Source: DATBGZ01 sp036557785 | GTDB taxonomy: Bacteria; Actinomycetota; Actinomycetes; Mycobacteriales; Micromonosporaceae | Reading direction: 5' to 3' | Assembly: GCA_036557785.1 (NCBI GenBank) | Contig: DATBGZ010000038.1 | Span: 62,001-126,000, forward strand | Length of the DNA: 64,000 bases | Shown: positions 9,141 to 17,114 of the stretch, in pieces | Position numbering within the stretch: the first letter of the stretch is position 1 | How the letters are laid out: every line of letters starts with the position of its first letter | Translations under genes and position numbers: made by a program | The notes under the pieces: model-generated | The model's input: only the letters and a program-made list of their open reading frames with translations | Databases searched by the model: none | What the model was told of the DNA's origin: nothing

Positions 9141-9235
9141 GCGCCGTACGAAGGGGGCAGCCATGGGTGCTCCGGACGGCGTGGCTGCACCACGGTGACG
9201 ACGTCCTCTGCCAGGAGTGAAGTCGGTGCCCACAC

Positions 9236-9241
9236 TAACCT
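9236..9241 (+). promoter_or_regulatory. -10 element of a leaderless promoter (NUDIX gene)
   Basis: TAACCT followed by a 6-nt spacer (GTGGGC) and ATG 9248, exactly the TANNNT-N6-start arrangement of actinobacterial leaderless transcripts. This decides the start at 9248 rather than GTG 9242. Confidence 0.6.
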
Positions 9242-9247
9242 GTGGGC

Positions 9248-9688
9248 ATGGCGCGATACACCTCGTTCGTCGACCTGCACCTGATCCTGCGCGACGACAG
9301 GGGTCGGGTCCTGCTCGGTGGACGGCAGAACACGGGCTGGGGTGACGGCCAACTGGCGCTGCCGGCCGGGCATCTGGAGCAGGACGAGTCGGCGGTCACC
9401 GGCATCGTGCGGGAAACCTGGGAGGAGGTCGGTGTCGTGCTCGTCCCCGAGGCCCTGCGGCTGGCGCATGTGATGCACCACTACACCACCGCCGGTCGGG
9501 TCGCGCTCTTCTTCGAGACCACGCGGTGGTCGGGTGAGATCACCAATCGTGAGCCGGACAAGTGCACGGGCTGGTCGTTCGTCGACCCCGACGACCCGCC
9601 TGCCGAGGTGGTGCCGTACGTGGCTCGCGCGCTCGCGCTGATCGCCACCGGCGAGAGGTACAGCGAGGGCGGCTGGTCAGCGCGCTGA
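9248..9688 (+). CDS. NUDIX hydrolase
   Basis: A 146-residue protein. The NUDIX box (GX5EX7REUXEEXGU) is complete: GHLEQDESAVTGIVRETWEEVGV. The N-terminus (FVDLHLILRDDRGRVLLGGRQNTGWGDGQLALPAGH) is typical of small nucleotide or nucleotide-sugar diphosphohydrolases. The sequence does not show the substrate. The start is set by the leaderless -10 element at 9236. It is convergent with the next gene, 39 bp away. Confidence 0.9.
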   Translation: MARYTSFVDLHLILRDDRGRVLLGGRQNTGWGDGQLALPAGHLEQDESAVTGIVRETWEEVGVVLVPEALRLAHVMHHYTTAGRVALFFETTRWSGEITNREPDKCTGWSFVDPDDPPAEVVPYVARALALIATGERYSEGGWSAR

Positions 9689-9727
9689 CGCCCCCCGGGG
9701 CTGCGTCGTGGCACGCGAGGTCTCGGG

Positions 9728-10405
9728 CTACGACTCGCCGGAGAGGTCCTTGTCCTCCATCTCCCAAGCGTGGTCCATGGTGTGGTACGCGGAGTGGCGG
9801 ACGAGGAAGGCCAGCGACCATGACCGCAGCGAGCCGGTGATCTCGCCACGCTGGTAGGCGCGGATGGCCTGCAGGTACGCCGATCGGTACGGCGCCAGGG
9901 CGCCGGGTTCGAGGGCCGCGCCCTCACCGACCACGACGCCGAGCCGCTTCGCGAAGTCCTCGCTCTCGGTACGGATCGTGTGGCGGACGATCCGGTCCCG
10001 GTCGCGCCCCCCGCCGCGCGGGCCCTTGCGCATCTCCGGCGAGACCCGTGCGGCGACCTCGTCGAAGAACGCCCAACATGCCTGCAAGAGCAAGAGCTTG
10101 CGCTCGAGCTCGGCAGCGTCCATCGGGTCCTGTTCCACGGAGCTCGGCGCGAACGAGATGCCCCAGAAGTCGGTCGATCCCGGTCCGACCCGATCCTCGA
10201 CCACGTCGAGTGGCCCGGCCCGGTCGAACTCGCGCCCGAGGCGTGCCCGGACGGCGATCGCTCGATAGCGATCGCGGAACGCCGCGAGCGTCTCGATCGC
10301 ACCGTCGGCGGTCTTTGCGCCGCGGCTCCAACCCGGCCAATCGAGCGCGAACGCGGCGAACTTCTTTCCCTTCGGGCCTCGTTCGAGGACCACGCGGATC
10401 GTCAT
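9728..10405 (-). CDS. conserved hypothetical protein, possible DinB-like helical domain
   Basis: A 225-residue protein. The N-terminus (TIRVVLERGPKGKKFAAFALDWPGWSRGAKTADGAIETLAAFRDRYR) resembles a HicB-like or prokaryotic antitoxin strand-helix unit. The C-terminal half is helical and ends in RHSAYHTMDHAWEMEDKDL, with spaced histidines as in DinB/YfiT four-helix proteins. Both comparisons are inference; the function is unknown. ATG 10405 is preceded by GGAGGT, supporting the start. Confidence 0.7.
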   Translation of the reverse strand: MTIRVVLERGPKGKKFAAFALDWPGWSRGAKTADGAIETLAAFRDRYRAIAVRARLGREFDRAGPLDVVEDRVGPGSTDFWGISFAPSSVEQDPMDAAELERKLLLLQACWAFFDEVAARVSPEMRKGPRGGGRDRDRIVRHTIRTESEDFAKRLGVVVGEGAALEPGALAPYRSAYLQAIRAYQRGEITGSLRSWSLAFLVRHSAYHTMDHAWEMEDKDLSGES

Positions 10406-10447
10406 GGCGGACCTCCGTGGCCAGCCTAGGGCAGCCGGGCCGATCGT

Positions 10448-10684
10448 TCAGTCCTGGCGCGGCGGCCCGTCCGGCGTCTGCATCGGCAGCACTCGCTCCT
10501 CCGCGGCCTCGGCGGCCAGTCGGGCACGATGCGCGGCCGGGTGCCAGATCTCTTCGAAGGGGCCCAGGACAGCCGACCCCGTTGCGCGGCGGCGTCTGCG
10601 GGTGCGGAACCCGGCCACGACGAGACCGGCGATGACCGCCGCGAAGAACGCGAACACCGCAACTACAGCCAGGACGTCAGGCAT
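10448..10684 (-). CDS. small single-pass membrane protein
   Basis: A 78-residue protein. Residues ~3-26 are one hydrophobic helix (VLAVVAVFAFFAAVIAGLVVAGF) followed by a positive RTRRRRR stop-transfer, then a polar tail with FEEIWHPAAHRARLAAE, a pattern I have seen repeatedly in short actinobacterial membrane proteins. It begins 6 bp after the stop of the SDR gene on the same strand, so the two are probably co-transcribed. The role is unknown. Confidence 0.7.
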   Translation of the reverse strand: MPDVLAVVAVFAFFAAVIAGLVVAGFRTRRRRRATGSAVLGPFEEIWHPAAHRARLAAEAAEERVLPMQTPDGPPRQD

Positions 10685-10690
10685 GACAGC

Positions 10691-11509
10691 TCAGGAGAGA
10701 CCGACGGCCGCGAGGCTCGCGTCCCACAGCCGGGCGGCCAGAGCTGCGTCAGCCGCGTTGGGTCGGGGTTGGCGCGCCCGTTCGTCGACGTAGTAAGCGC
10801 CGTTGACGATGTCCGGCGCCTCCGCCAGCCACACCAGCGTCCGCGCTCCCCGTTCCGGAGTACGCATGAACGGCGCGATCCGGTAGGAGAAGCTGATCAA
10901 TGGATTGTCGCGGCCGAACCGCGTGCGGACGGTACCCGGGTGGTAGGAGGTCGAGAGAATCTCCGGCCAGCGCCGGGCCGCCTCCGCGGCGAAGAGGATG
11001 TTCGCCTGCTTGGCCGAACCGTAGGCGCCCATCACCGTCCAACGTCGACGGTCGCCGTTGAGATCGTCGGGGTCGACGGCGCCGCCCCGGTGGGCGATCG
11101 AGGCGGTATCGACGATGCGGCCTCCGGCGAGGCGGTCGCGCAACAGGTGGCTGAGCAGGAATGGTGCCAGATGGTTGGACTGGATCGTGAGCTCGAAACC
11201 GTCCACAGTGTGCTGTCTGCGGGCCGAGGTGCCGCCGGCGTTGTTCGCGAGCAGGTCGATGCGCGGGTACTGGTCGCGCAGGGCAGCGGCCATTGCTCGT
11301 ACCTGGTCGAGTTCCGCGAAGTCCCATCGTTGGGCTGTGGCGGGCGCCGAGCCCGCAGCCCGCACCTGGGCCAGCGCCTCATCCAGGCGGTGCCGGTCCC
11401 GGCCCACCAGCACGAGCGACCACCCGCGCCGGGCGAGCTCGACACTGGCGGCGAGCCCGATGCCCGCACTGGCCCCGGTGACGATCGCGACCCTGGGTTG
11501 GCTGTCCAC
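10691..11509 (-). CDS. short-chain dehydrogenase/reductase
   Basis: A 272-residue classical SDR of the retinol-dehydrogenase/WW-domain-oxidoreductase-like type. The NAD(P) motif is TGASAGIG, the structural motif is NNAGG, and the catalytic YGSAK (YxxxK) is followed by the 'STSYHPGTVRTRFGRDN' loop. A protochlorophyllide-reductase-like lower part is usual for this group. The substrate is unknown. It is transcribed away from the divergent PadR gene and leads into the small membrane protein gene, so the PadR operator region could also serve it. Confidence 0.88.
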   Translation of the reverse strand: MDSQPRVAIVTGASAGIGLAASVELARRGWSLVLVGRDRHRLDEALAQVRAAGSAPATAQRWDFAELDQVRAMAAALRDQYPRIDLLANNAGGTSARRQHTVDGFELTIQSNHLAPFLLSHLLRDRLAGGRIVDTASIAHRGGAVDPDDLNGDRRRWTVMGAYGSAKQANILFAAEAARRWPEILSTSYHPGTVRTRFGRDNPLISFSYRIAPFMRTPERGARTLVWLAEAPDIVNGAYYVDERARQPRPNAADAALAARLWDASLAAVGLS

Positions 11510-11625
11510 CCCCGTAGGCTACCGCCCGCGACGCATCGACAGCTCACGTCGCGACCGCCGCCGCGTCGCCCTCGGCCGGGCCGCCCGCGTGTCATCACCC
11601 AGGTTCGGACGGGATCCCACTGGAC

Positions 11626-11645
11626 AAGCTATATCGCGATAGCTT
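11626..11645. promoter_or_regulatory. imperfect inverted repeat in the SDR/padR intergenic region
   Basis: AAGCTATATCGCGATAGCTT contains the perfect palindrome TATCGCGATA flanked by AAGC and GCTT. It lies between the divergent SDR and PadR genes, 117 bp from the SDR start and 47 bp from the PadR start. A role as a second operator is inference. Confidence 0.35.
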
Positions 11646-11662
11646 AGGCTCGGCTCACGTAA

Positions 11663-11678
11663 TACTCGGGACCGAGTA
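11663..11678. promoter_or_regulatory. PadR operator candidate
   Basis: TACTCGGGACCGAGTA has perfect 7-bp arms around a 2-bp centre and ends 14 bp before the PadR start codon, where a bound repressor would block transcription. ACTCGG/CCGAGT symmetry is what I expect for a PadR-family autoregulatory site next to an exporter operon; binding itself is inferred. Confidence 0.6.
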
Positions 11679-11692
11679 AAGGGGGTGCCGCG

Positions 11693-12343
11693 ATGCGCGG
11701 GCGTACGAACCCACTCGCGCTGGCCGTGCTGACGCTCCTTTTCGAGCAGCCGATGCACCCCTACGAGATGTCGACGACGCTGCGCTTTCGCGCCAAAGAG
11801 GAGAGCGTCAAGATCAACTGGGGTTCGCTGTACACCGTCGTCGACTCCCTGCGGCGACGCGGCCTCATCGAGGCCGTGGACCGCTCCCGGGCCGGTCGGC
11901 GACCGGAACGTACGGTCTACCGCCTCACCGCGGCGGGCGAGCAGGAGATGTGCGACTGGCTCGGCGACCTGCTCGCCCGGCCGACCCGGCAGTTCACGGA
12001 CTTCGAGGCGGCGCTGTCACTCATGCCGGCGCTGCCACCGCAGACGGTCCGGTCGCTGCTGCGGGAGCGGCTGGAGGCGCTGACCGAGGACGAGCAGACG
12101 TACGAGCGGATGCGGCTGAGCAGCGCGACGTTTCCGCGTCTGTTCGTCATCGAGGACGAGTACCGGGCGGCGCTGCGTCGCGCCGAGACCGCCTTCGTCG
12201 CCGCGCTGCTCGACGACCTCGAGGCGGGCAGCTTCGATGGCCTCGCCGCGTGGCGGCGCCTGCACGAGCTCAAGGCGGCGGGCGCCGGAGCGGAGGTCGT
12301 GCCCATGATCCTCAAGGAGTTCTTCCCGAGCACAGGTACCTGA
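11693..12343 (+). CDS. PadR-family transcriptional repressor
   Basis: A 216-residue protein. The N-terminal winged helix is characteristic (NPLALAVLTLLFEQPMHPYEMSTTL, then INWGSLYTVVDSLRRRGLIEAV and RTVYRLTAAGEQEM). The C-terminal ~110 residues form the helical PadR dimerisation domain of the longer PadR class (FEAALSLMPALPPQTVRSLLRERL). Such proteins repress drug exporters and are released by the compounds exported. It precedes an MFS exporter on the same strand and has its own candidate operator. Confidence 0.93.
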   Translation: MRGRTNPLALAVLTLLFEQPMHPYEMSTTLRFRAKEESVKINWGSLYTVVDSLRRRGLIEAVDRSRAGRRPERTVYRLTAAGEQEMCDWLGDLLARPTRQFTDFEAALSLMPALPPQTVRSLLRERLEALTEDEQTYERMRLSSATFPRLFVIEDEYRAALRRAETAFVAALLDDLEAGSFDGLAAWRRLHELKAAGAGAEVVPMILKEFFPSTGT

Positions 12344-12474
12344 CCCGACAACGGCTCCCGGCCGACTGCCATCGACCGGGAGCCATGCAACCGGAGCCAC
12401 CGCGTGCTGGAGACCCACGGCCAGCATCCCCAGGGTATCCACGCCGCGGTGCAGACATCACGAAAGGGTTCACC

Positions 12475-13914
12475 ATGTCCGCGTCGCGCTGGGCCGCCAT
12501 CGGCGTCCTCGTCTTCGCCTCGTTCATCGACCTCATCGACGGGTCAATCGTCAACGTTGCCCTGCCCGCCATGCGGGCCGACCTGCCCGCGTCGCCGGCA
12601 CAGCTCGAGTGGATCGTCAGCGGGTACCTGCTGGCCTTCGCCGTGCTCCTGGTCACCGGCGGCCGTCTGGGCGACCTCTTCGGCCGGCGCCGGGTCTTCA
12701 TCGTCGGCGTGGCCGGCTTCACCCTGGCCTCGCTCGCCGCGGCGGTGGCACCGGGCGCGCAACCGCTCATTGCTACCCGGCTGGCTCAGGGCGCCTTCGC
12801 CGCCATGATGTCACCGCAGTTGCTCTCCTCCATCCAGGTGCTGTTCCGGCCCAAGGAGCGGCCCGCCGTCTTCGGCCTCGTCGGTGCCGTCACCGGCCTG
12901 GCGGCCGTCGTCGGGCCGGTGCTCGGCGGTTGGCTCGTGACGGCGAACTACTTCGATCTGAGCTGGCGCGCCATCTTCGCGATCAACGTGCCCATCGGCG
13001 TCGCGATCATCGTGGCCGCGATACGGCTGGTCCCGGAGACGACCTCCGACCGGCCACCTCGTCTGGACCTGCCGGGTGTCGCCCTCGCGACGATCGGGAT
13101 CTTCGCCGTGACCTTCGCTCTGGTCGAGGGACGCGATCGGCACTGGGCGGCGTGGATCTGGGAGCTGCTCGCCGGCGGTTTGCTGACGCTGACCCTCTTC
13201 GCGGTCTACGGCGTGCGCCGCGAGCGCCGCGACGGTGCCGCCCTGCTGCCGATGCACCTGTTCCGCAACCGTGGTTACACGGCCGGCCTCGCGACCCAGG
13301 CACTGTTCCAGGGGTCGCTCGCCGCCTTCGTGCTGACCTTCACCCTGTATGTCCAGAATGGACTCGGCTTCAGCGCGATCGGCGCCGGGCTCACCATGCT
13401 GCCATTCAGCCTCGGCGCGATCCTCGGCACCGCCGTCTCGGTCCCGCTGGGAACCCGGCTCGGCAAGGTCATCATGTTCGTCGGGGCACTGGCCCAGGCG
13501 GCATCGGTGGTATGGGCGGTCGCGGTGGTCCGCCACGTCGGTCCGGCGCTGAGCGGCTGGGACCTCGCACCGGCGCTGCTGCTCGGTGGGATCGGCCTCG
13601 GCCTGCTCGTCGTCCCGCTCATCGACGTGGCGCTCGCCACCGTCGCCGCCAGCGACGCGGGTGCCGCCTCCGGCGCCTACGGCACCCTCCAACAGGTCGG
13701 CGCGGCCCTGGGCGTCGCGGTCGTCGGCGTCGTCTTCTTCGGCACGGTCGGCGCCGACTTCTCCCAGCCGACGCTGCAGCACGGCTTTACCACAGCATCG
13801 TGGGTGGCGGTCACGGGCTACGGCCTGTGCGCTCTGGCCACGCTGCTGCTCCCGTCGCGGACCGCGGTCCGGGCCCACGCCGTGGAGCGTGAGCGCGCGC
13901 TGGCCCTCGACTGA
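12475..13914 (+). CDS. MFS drug exporter, DHA2/EmrB-QacA family
   Basis: A 479-residue integral membrane protein with about 14 predicted helices. DHA2 signatures are visible: FIDLIDGSIVNVALPAM in helix 1, GGRLGDLFGRRRVF (motif A) between helices 2 and 3, and GAVTGLAAVVGPVLGGWL (motif C) in helix 5. ATG 12475 has AAAGGG upstream and gives a proper first helix. It lies 131 bp after padR and is probably in the same operon, expelling a cationic or lipophilic compound across the membrane by proton antiport. The substrate cannot be read from the sequence. Confidence 0.92.
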   Translation: MSASRWAAIGVLVFASFIDLIDGSIVNVALPAMRADLPASPAQLEWIVSGYLLAFAVLLVTGGRLGDLFGRRRVFIVGVAGFTLASLAAAVAPGAQPLIATRLAQGAFAAMMSPQLLSSIQVLFRPKERPAVFGLVGAVTGLAAVVGPVLGGWLVTANYFDLSWRAIFAINVPIGVAIIVAAIRLVPETTSDRPPRLDLPGVALATIGIFAVTFALVEGRDRHWAAWIWELLAGGLLTLTLFAVYGVRRERRDGAALLPMHLFRNRGYTAGLATQALFQGSLAAFVLTFTLYVQNGLGFSAIGAGLTMLPFSLGAILGTAVSVPLGTRLGKVIMFVGALAQAASVVWAVAVVRHVGPALSGWDLAPALLLGGIGLGLLVVPLIDVALATVAASDAGAASGAYGTLQQVGAALGVAVVGVVFFGTVGADFSQPTLQHGFTTASWVAVTGYGLCALATLLLPSRTAVRAHAVERERALALD

Positions 13915-13918
13915 CGAA

Positions 13919-13932
13919 GCCGGGCGCCCGGC
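13919..13932. terminator. short palindromic hairpin after the exporter gene
   Basis: GCCGGGCGCCCGGC is self-complementary and starts 4 bp after the exporter stop codon. There is no T-run, so it is a weak terminator candidate only. Confidence 0.3.
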
Positions 13933-14036
13933 GGTGTCACCCTGGCATGGACCGGTCAGTTTCGAAGAAGCCACGGCCGGGGCCCCTGCCTAGCATGAAG
14001 GTCATCTCCGTCAGGACGAGCAGGGGAGAGCCCGAG

Positions 14037-14513
14037 ATGAATGACACGAGGAAGCCGGCGCGTCGCACGAACGCGGCCGACACATCGGCGGAGGGCTTCA
14101 CCGACGAGGAACGGTCCGCGATGAAGGAGCGCGCCAAGGAGCTCAGGACGACGGCGCGCCGGGGCGCCCGCCCTGCCGAGGCGGACGAGGAGAGTGCGGT
14201 CCTCGAGAAGATCGCCGACATGCCGGAGGCGGATCGCGTGCTGGCGCAGCGCGTGCACGCCATCGTCAAGGCCAAGGCGCCGTCGCTGTCGCCCAGGCTC
14301 TGGTACGGGATGCCCGAGTACGCCCTGGAGGGCAAGGTCGTCTGCTTCTTCCAGCCCGCGCAGAAGTTCAAGACGAGGTACGCGACGTTGGGCTTCAACG
14401 ACAGGGCGAAGCTCGACGAGGGCACCATGTGGCCGACCGCGTTCGCGCTGACGCGGCTGACCGCCGCCGACGAGGCGAGGATCGGCGCGCTGGTGAAAAC
14501 CGCTGCGGGGTGA
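14037..14513 (+). CDS. DUF1801/YdhG-like protein
   Basis: A 158-residue soluble protein. After a charged N-terminal stretch (GFTDEERSAMKERAKELRTTARRGAR) it has a DUF1801-type core: ESAVLEKIADMPEADRVLAQRVHAIV, LSPRLWYGMPEYALEGKVVCFFQPA and YATLGFND. These resemble the YdhG/YyaL-type iron-chaperone-like fold. The function is not established. ATG 14037 has GGGGAGAG upstream and matches the start of coding composition. Confidence 0.8.
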   Translation: MNDTRKPARRTNAADTSAEGFTDEERSAMKERAKELRTTARRGARPAEADEESAVLEKIADMPEADRVLAQRVHAIVKAKAPSLSPRLWYGMPEYALEGKVVCFFQPAQKFKTRYATLGFNDRAKLDEGTMWPTAFALTRLTAADEARIGALVKTAAG

Positions 14514-14605
14514 GCACGCCGGCTCGGCGATGCCGCTATGCGGTGTCCGGTCGGGCCACTAGGCTCACCGGCAATCTGCCGCTTCAGGTGTCAAGGAGGA
14601 TCCCT

Positions 14606-15016
14606 GTGACCATGCGACTGAACCCATACCTGGCCTTCGATGGCAACGCGCGCGTGGCCATGAAGTTCTACGCCACCGTCTTCGGCGGCGAGTTGAACCT
14701 CAACACGTTCGGCCAGTATGGCGCCAAGGAACCCGCCCTCCGGAACAAGATCATGCACGCGATATTGGAGACCGAGAATGGGCTCACCCTCATGGCCTCC
14801 GACCTCGCACCTGGCATGGAGTACTCGCCGGGCAACACGATGACGATCAGCCTCAGCGGCGACGACGGCGAGACGCTGCGCGGCTACTGGAAGAAGCTCT
14901 CGCGCGGCGGGCAGGTGAACGTGCCGCTGGAGAAGCAGATGTGGGGCGACGAGTTCGGCCAGTGCACCGACAGGTTCGGCATCTCCTGGATGGTGAACAT
15001 CGCCGGGTCGCACTGA
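14606..15016 (+). CDS. VOC-family (PhnB-like) protein
   Basis: A 136-residue protein starting at GTG 14606, six bases after AAGGAGG. The sequence NPYLAFDGNARVAMKFYATVFGGEL..TFGQYGAK and HAILETENGLTLMASD is the PhnB/glyoxalase-like paired betaalphabetabetabeta fold, and DRFGISWMVN closes it as in the 3-demethylubiquinone methyltransferase-like subgroup. Members are usually of unknown substrate. It converges on the GNAT gene with only 5 bp between stops. Confidence 0.88.
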   Translation: MTMRLNPYLAFDGNARVAMKFYATVFGGELNLNTFGQYGAKEPALRNKIMHAILETENGLTLMASDLAPGMEYSPGNTMTISLSGDDGETLRGYWKKLSRGGQVNVPLEKQMWGDEFGQCTDRFGISWMVNIAGSH

Positions 15017-15021
15017 GGTAG

Positions 15022-15600
15022 CTAGGCGCTTGGAGCAGCGCGCTTCTCGACCTCGGCCAGGTCGGGGTCGCGCAGGCCGACGCAGTCGGTGGACCAGAAC
15101 GCCTCGCAGTACACCAGCGGACCGGTCAGCCACGGCTCGTACGAGCTGAGCAGGGCGACCTGAAAGGCCGGCTCAGGGATGCGGGGCGAAGGGGGCCGGA
15201 AGCCGAGTGGGGTCGCGGCCTGGAACCCGCGCGTGCCGTAGTAGTCCCAGCTTCCCTCCAGGAAGACGGCCGGCGCCGCGATCTGTTCGGCGACGCCGAG
15301 GGCTTCGCGGACCAGGGCGGTCCCGATCCCCGTACGCTGCCGCTGCGGAGCGACCGAGAGCGGGCTGAGCACCAGCACGTCGACCAGCGCCCGGCGGGCG
15401 TCGACCCAGGACCGGCTGAGCTGGACATGGCCCACGATCTGTCCACTCTCGACAGCGACCAGGCTGGCTCGGACCGCGTCCGTGGCCTTGAGCGCACGCA
15501 GCAGTCGGGTGACGCGTCCGCCGGGCTCCTCCTGGAAGGCCGCGGCGACAACCGCCTCGACCCGTGAAGCCTCGTCAGGCGAGGCAGGACGTATCTGCAC
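15022..15600 (-). CDS. GNAT-family N-acetyltransferase
   Basis: A 192-residue GNAT protein. The acetyl-CoA pyrophosphate-binding loop is visible as 'SVAPQRQRTGIGTALVREAL' (R/QxxGxG/A). Preceding strands (VGHVQLSRSWVDA, LVDVLVLSPLSV) and the following PAVFLEGSWDYYGTRGFQ loop complete the fold, as in YhbS-like acetyltransferases. The acceptor substrate is unknown. Confidence 0.88.
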   Translation of the reverse strand: MQIRPASPDEASRVEAVVAAAFQEEPGGRVTRLLRALKATDAVRASLVAVESGQIVGHVQLSRSWVDARRALVDVLVLSPLSVAPQRQRTGIGTALVREALGVAEQIAAPAVFLEGSWDYYGTRGFQAATPLGFRPPSPRIPEPAFQVALLSSYEPWLTGPLVYCEAFWSTDCVGLRDPDLAEVEKRAAPSA

Positions 15601-15912
15601 AGCGGGCGAATCTACGCCATCGCCGGCCCATTCACGCCTCGAGCGCCACTACTCCCGGGAACTCCCCGGAGCGCGCCGCCGCGTCGCCCGCTCCTGCACC
15701 CGTCGAGCCGGATCGACCACGAACGCGGACAGCGCGGTGAGCTGGGCAGCGTTAGTGCCTGCCAGCGCCACTCCCGCAACACAGTGATCTTGGCAGGTGC
15801 TCACTGTGTTGCGGTGGTGCGCAAAGAATGCAAACGCGCCACCCAGCTCGCACAGCGCGTAGGCCAGCACCGGCACAGCTCCGGTTACGTGGAGACCACA
15901 GAGGGCGCTGGG
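15601..15912. other. 312-bp gap with one long hairpin
   Basis: No convincing gene is seen. A short open frame on the reverse strand here lacks a ribosome binding site and runs through the inverted repeat at 15774-15814, which is the only notable structure. Confidence 0.5.
15774..15814. repeat. perfect 14-bp inverted repeat
   Basis: CCGCAACACAGTGA (15774-15787) and TCACTGTGTTGCGG (15801-15814) are exact reverse complements separated by 13 nt. There is no T-run on either strand. The inner CACAGTGATCTTG resembles the dispersed CACGGTGATCTT element found near 42.8 and 43.9 kb. Confidence 0.6.
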
Positions 15913-17097
15913 CTAGGGGACGAGCCAGACCCGCCAGAGGGCGGTTGGGTCCGACAGCGGGTCGCCGTGGACGAGCACGAGGTCCGCGGGGCCGCCTTCG
16001 CGGATGATGCCCGCCTCCGGTTCGCCGAGGAGCATGCCGCCGTTGCGGGTGGCGGCGGCGAGTGCCTGCCACGGCTGGAGACCGGCGGTGACGAGGCACT
16101 CGACCTCCCACGCCAACTGGTTGGCGCGCAAGGAGCCGCCACCGAAGTCCGTACCCGCGGCGATGAGCACGCCGGCGGCGGCCGCGAGCCGTACGCTCTC
16201 GTGCGCCCATTCGCGGCGCGCGGCGACCTGCGACTTGCCTGACGGCTCGGTGAACCGTGCCAGCGTGGTGGTTCGCGAGAACGTCCGCCACGACTCGAGC
16301 ACGGCCAGCGTCGACACCAGGGCCACCCCGTTGGCCGCCATCAGCCGGGCCACGTCCGCGTCGAGCTGGAAGCCGTGCTCGAGGGAGTCGACGCCGGCCT
16401 CGGCGCCCACCCGCGCTCCGGGCAGCACACCGGCGTGGGCGGTCACCTTAGCGCCACGGGCGTGTGCGGCGTCGACCACGGCCCGAACCTCGTCCACCGT
16501 GAACGGCGCGATGTCCCGGTCGGGACCGTCCAGGTAGAGTTTGATGAAGTCCGCTCCGTCGTCGAGCTGACGCATCGCCGCAGCCACGAGGGCGTCGCCG
16601 TCGGCGACGTCGACGCCGAGCCCGGCGGGCAGCGCCCCGGCTCGGTTGACCCACGAGCCCGCCGCCCTCACGTACGGGTACTCGCGCCGCCCCGCCCACC
16701 GGTCACGCACGCCGAGGGACAGGGCCCGGGTCCGCCCGTCGACGGGATCCGCCTTCGCCGGTGAACCGACATCCCGGGCCCAGCGCACGCCCGCGGCCCG
16801 CTGCAGGCGTGCGTTGTGCTCGGCCACCCGCAGCAGCTTCTCGGCCGGGTCGAACCCGCGCTCGATCCAGTGCGCACCGCCGGGCAGCGTCAGATGGCTG
16901 TGGCTGTCGACCAGCCCCGGGACCACCGTGCAGCCCGACGCGTCGATGACCTCCACATCGGGCCCGGCCTCGGGCTCCTCGCCGACCGGCGCGATCCAGC
17001 CGATGCGGTCATCCTCGACGAGCAGGCTCATGCCGATCTGGAGGGACGGGCCGGTTCCGTTCGCGATCGCGGCATCACGGTAGAGGGTGCGGGGCAT
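15913..17097 (-). CDS. amidohydrolase-family metal-dependent hydrolase
   Basis: A 394-residue protein with a full set of amidohydrolase landmarks: VVPGLVDSHSHL (HxH), FIKLYLDG (the usually carbamylated lysine), VTAHAG, SLEHGFQLD and GTDFGG. It also has the N-terminal small beta domain (ILLVEDDRIGWIAPVG-like) and its return near the C-terminus (EGGPADLVLVHGDPLSD). The pattern suits imidazolonepropionase- or prolidase-like enzymes acting on cyclic amides or peptides; the substrate is unknown. It begins 17 bp after the EAL gene stop and may be co-transcribed with it. Confidence 0.88.
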   Translation of the reverse strand: MPRTLYRDAAIANGTGPSLQIGMSLLVEDDRIGWIAPVGEEPEAGPDVEVIDASGCTVVPGLVDSHSHLTLPGGAHWIERGFDPAEKLLRVAEHNARLQRAAGVRWARDVGSPAKADPVDGRTRALSLGVRDRWAGRREYPYVRAAGSWVNRAGALPAGLGVDVADGDALVAAAMRQLDDGADFIKLYLDGPDRDIAPFTVDEVRAVVDAAHARGAKVTAHAGVLPGARVGAEAGVDSLEHGFQLDADVARLMAANGVALVSTLAVLESWRTFSRTTTLARFTEPSGKSQVAARREWAHESVRLAAAAGVLIAAGTDFGGGSLRANQLAWEVECLVTAGLQPWQALAAATRNGGMLLGEPEAGIIREGGPADLVLVHGDPLSDPTALWRVWLVP

Positions 17098-17114
17098 GCC
17101 GCCACTATGTCGAC

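Noticed and set aside
11950..12474. N-terminal 175-codon extension of the MFS exporter frame
   Set aside because: It overlaps the padR gene in another frame; ATG 12475 with AAAGGG gives the normal first transmembrane helix.
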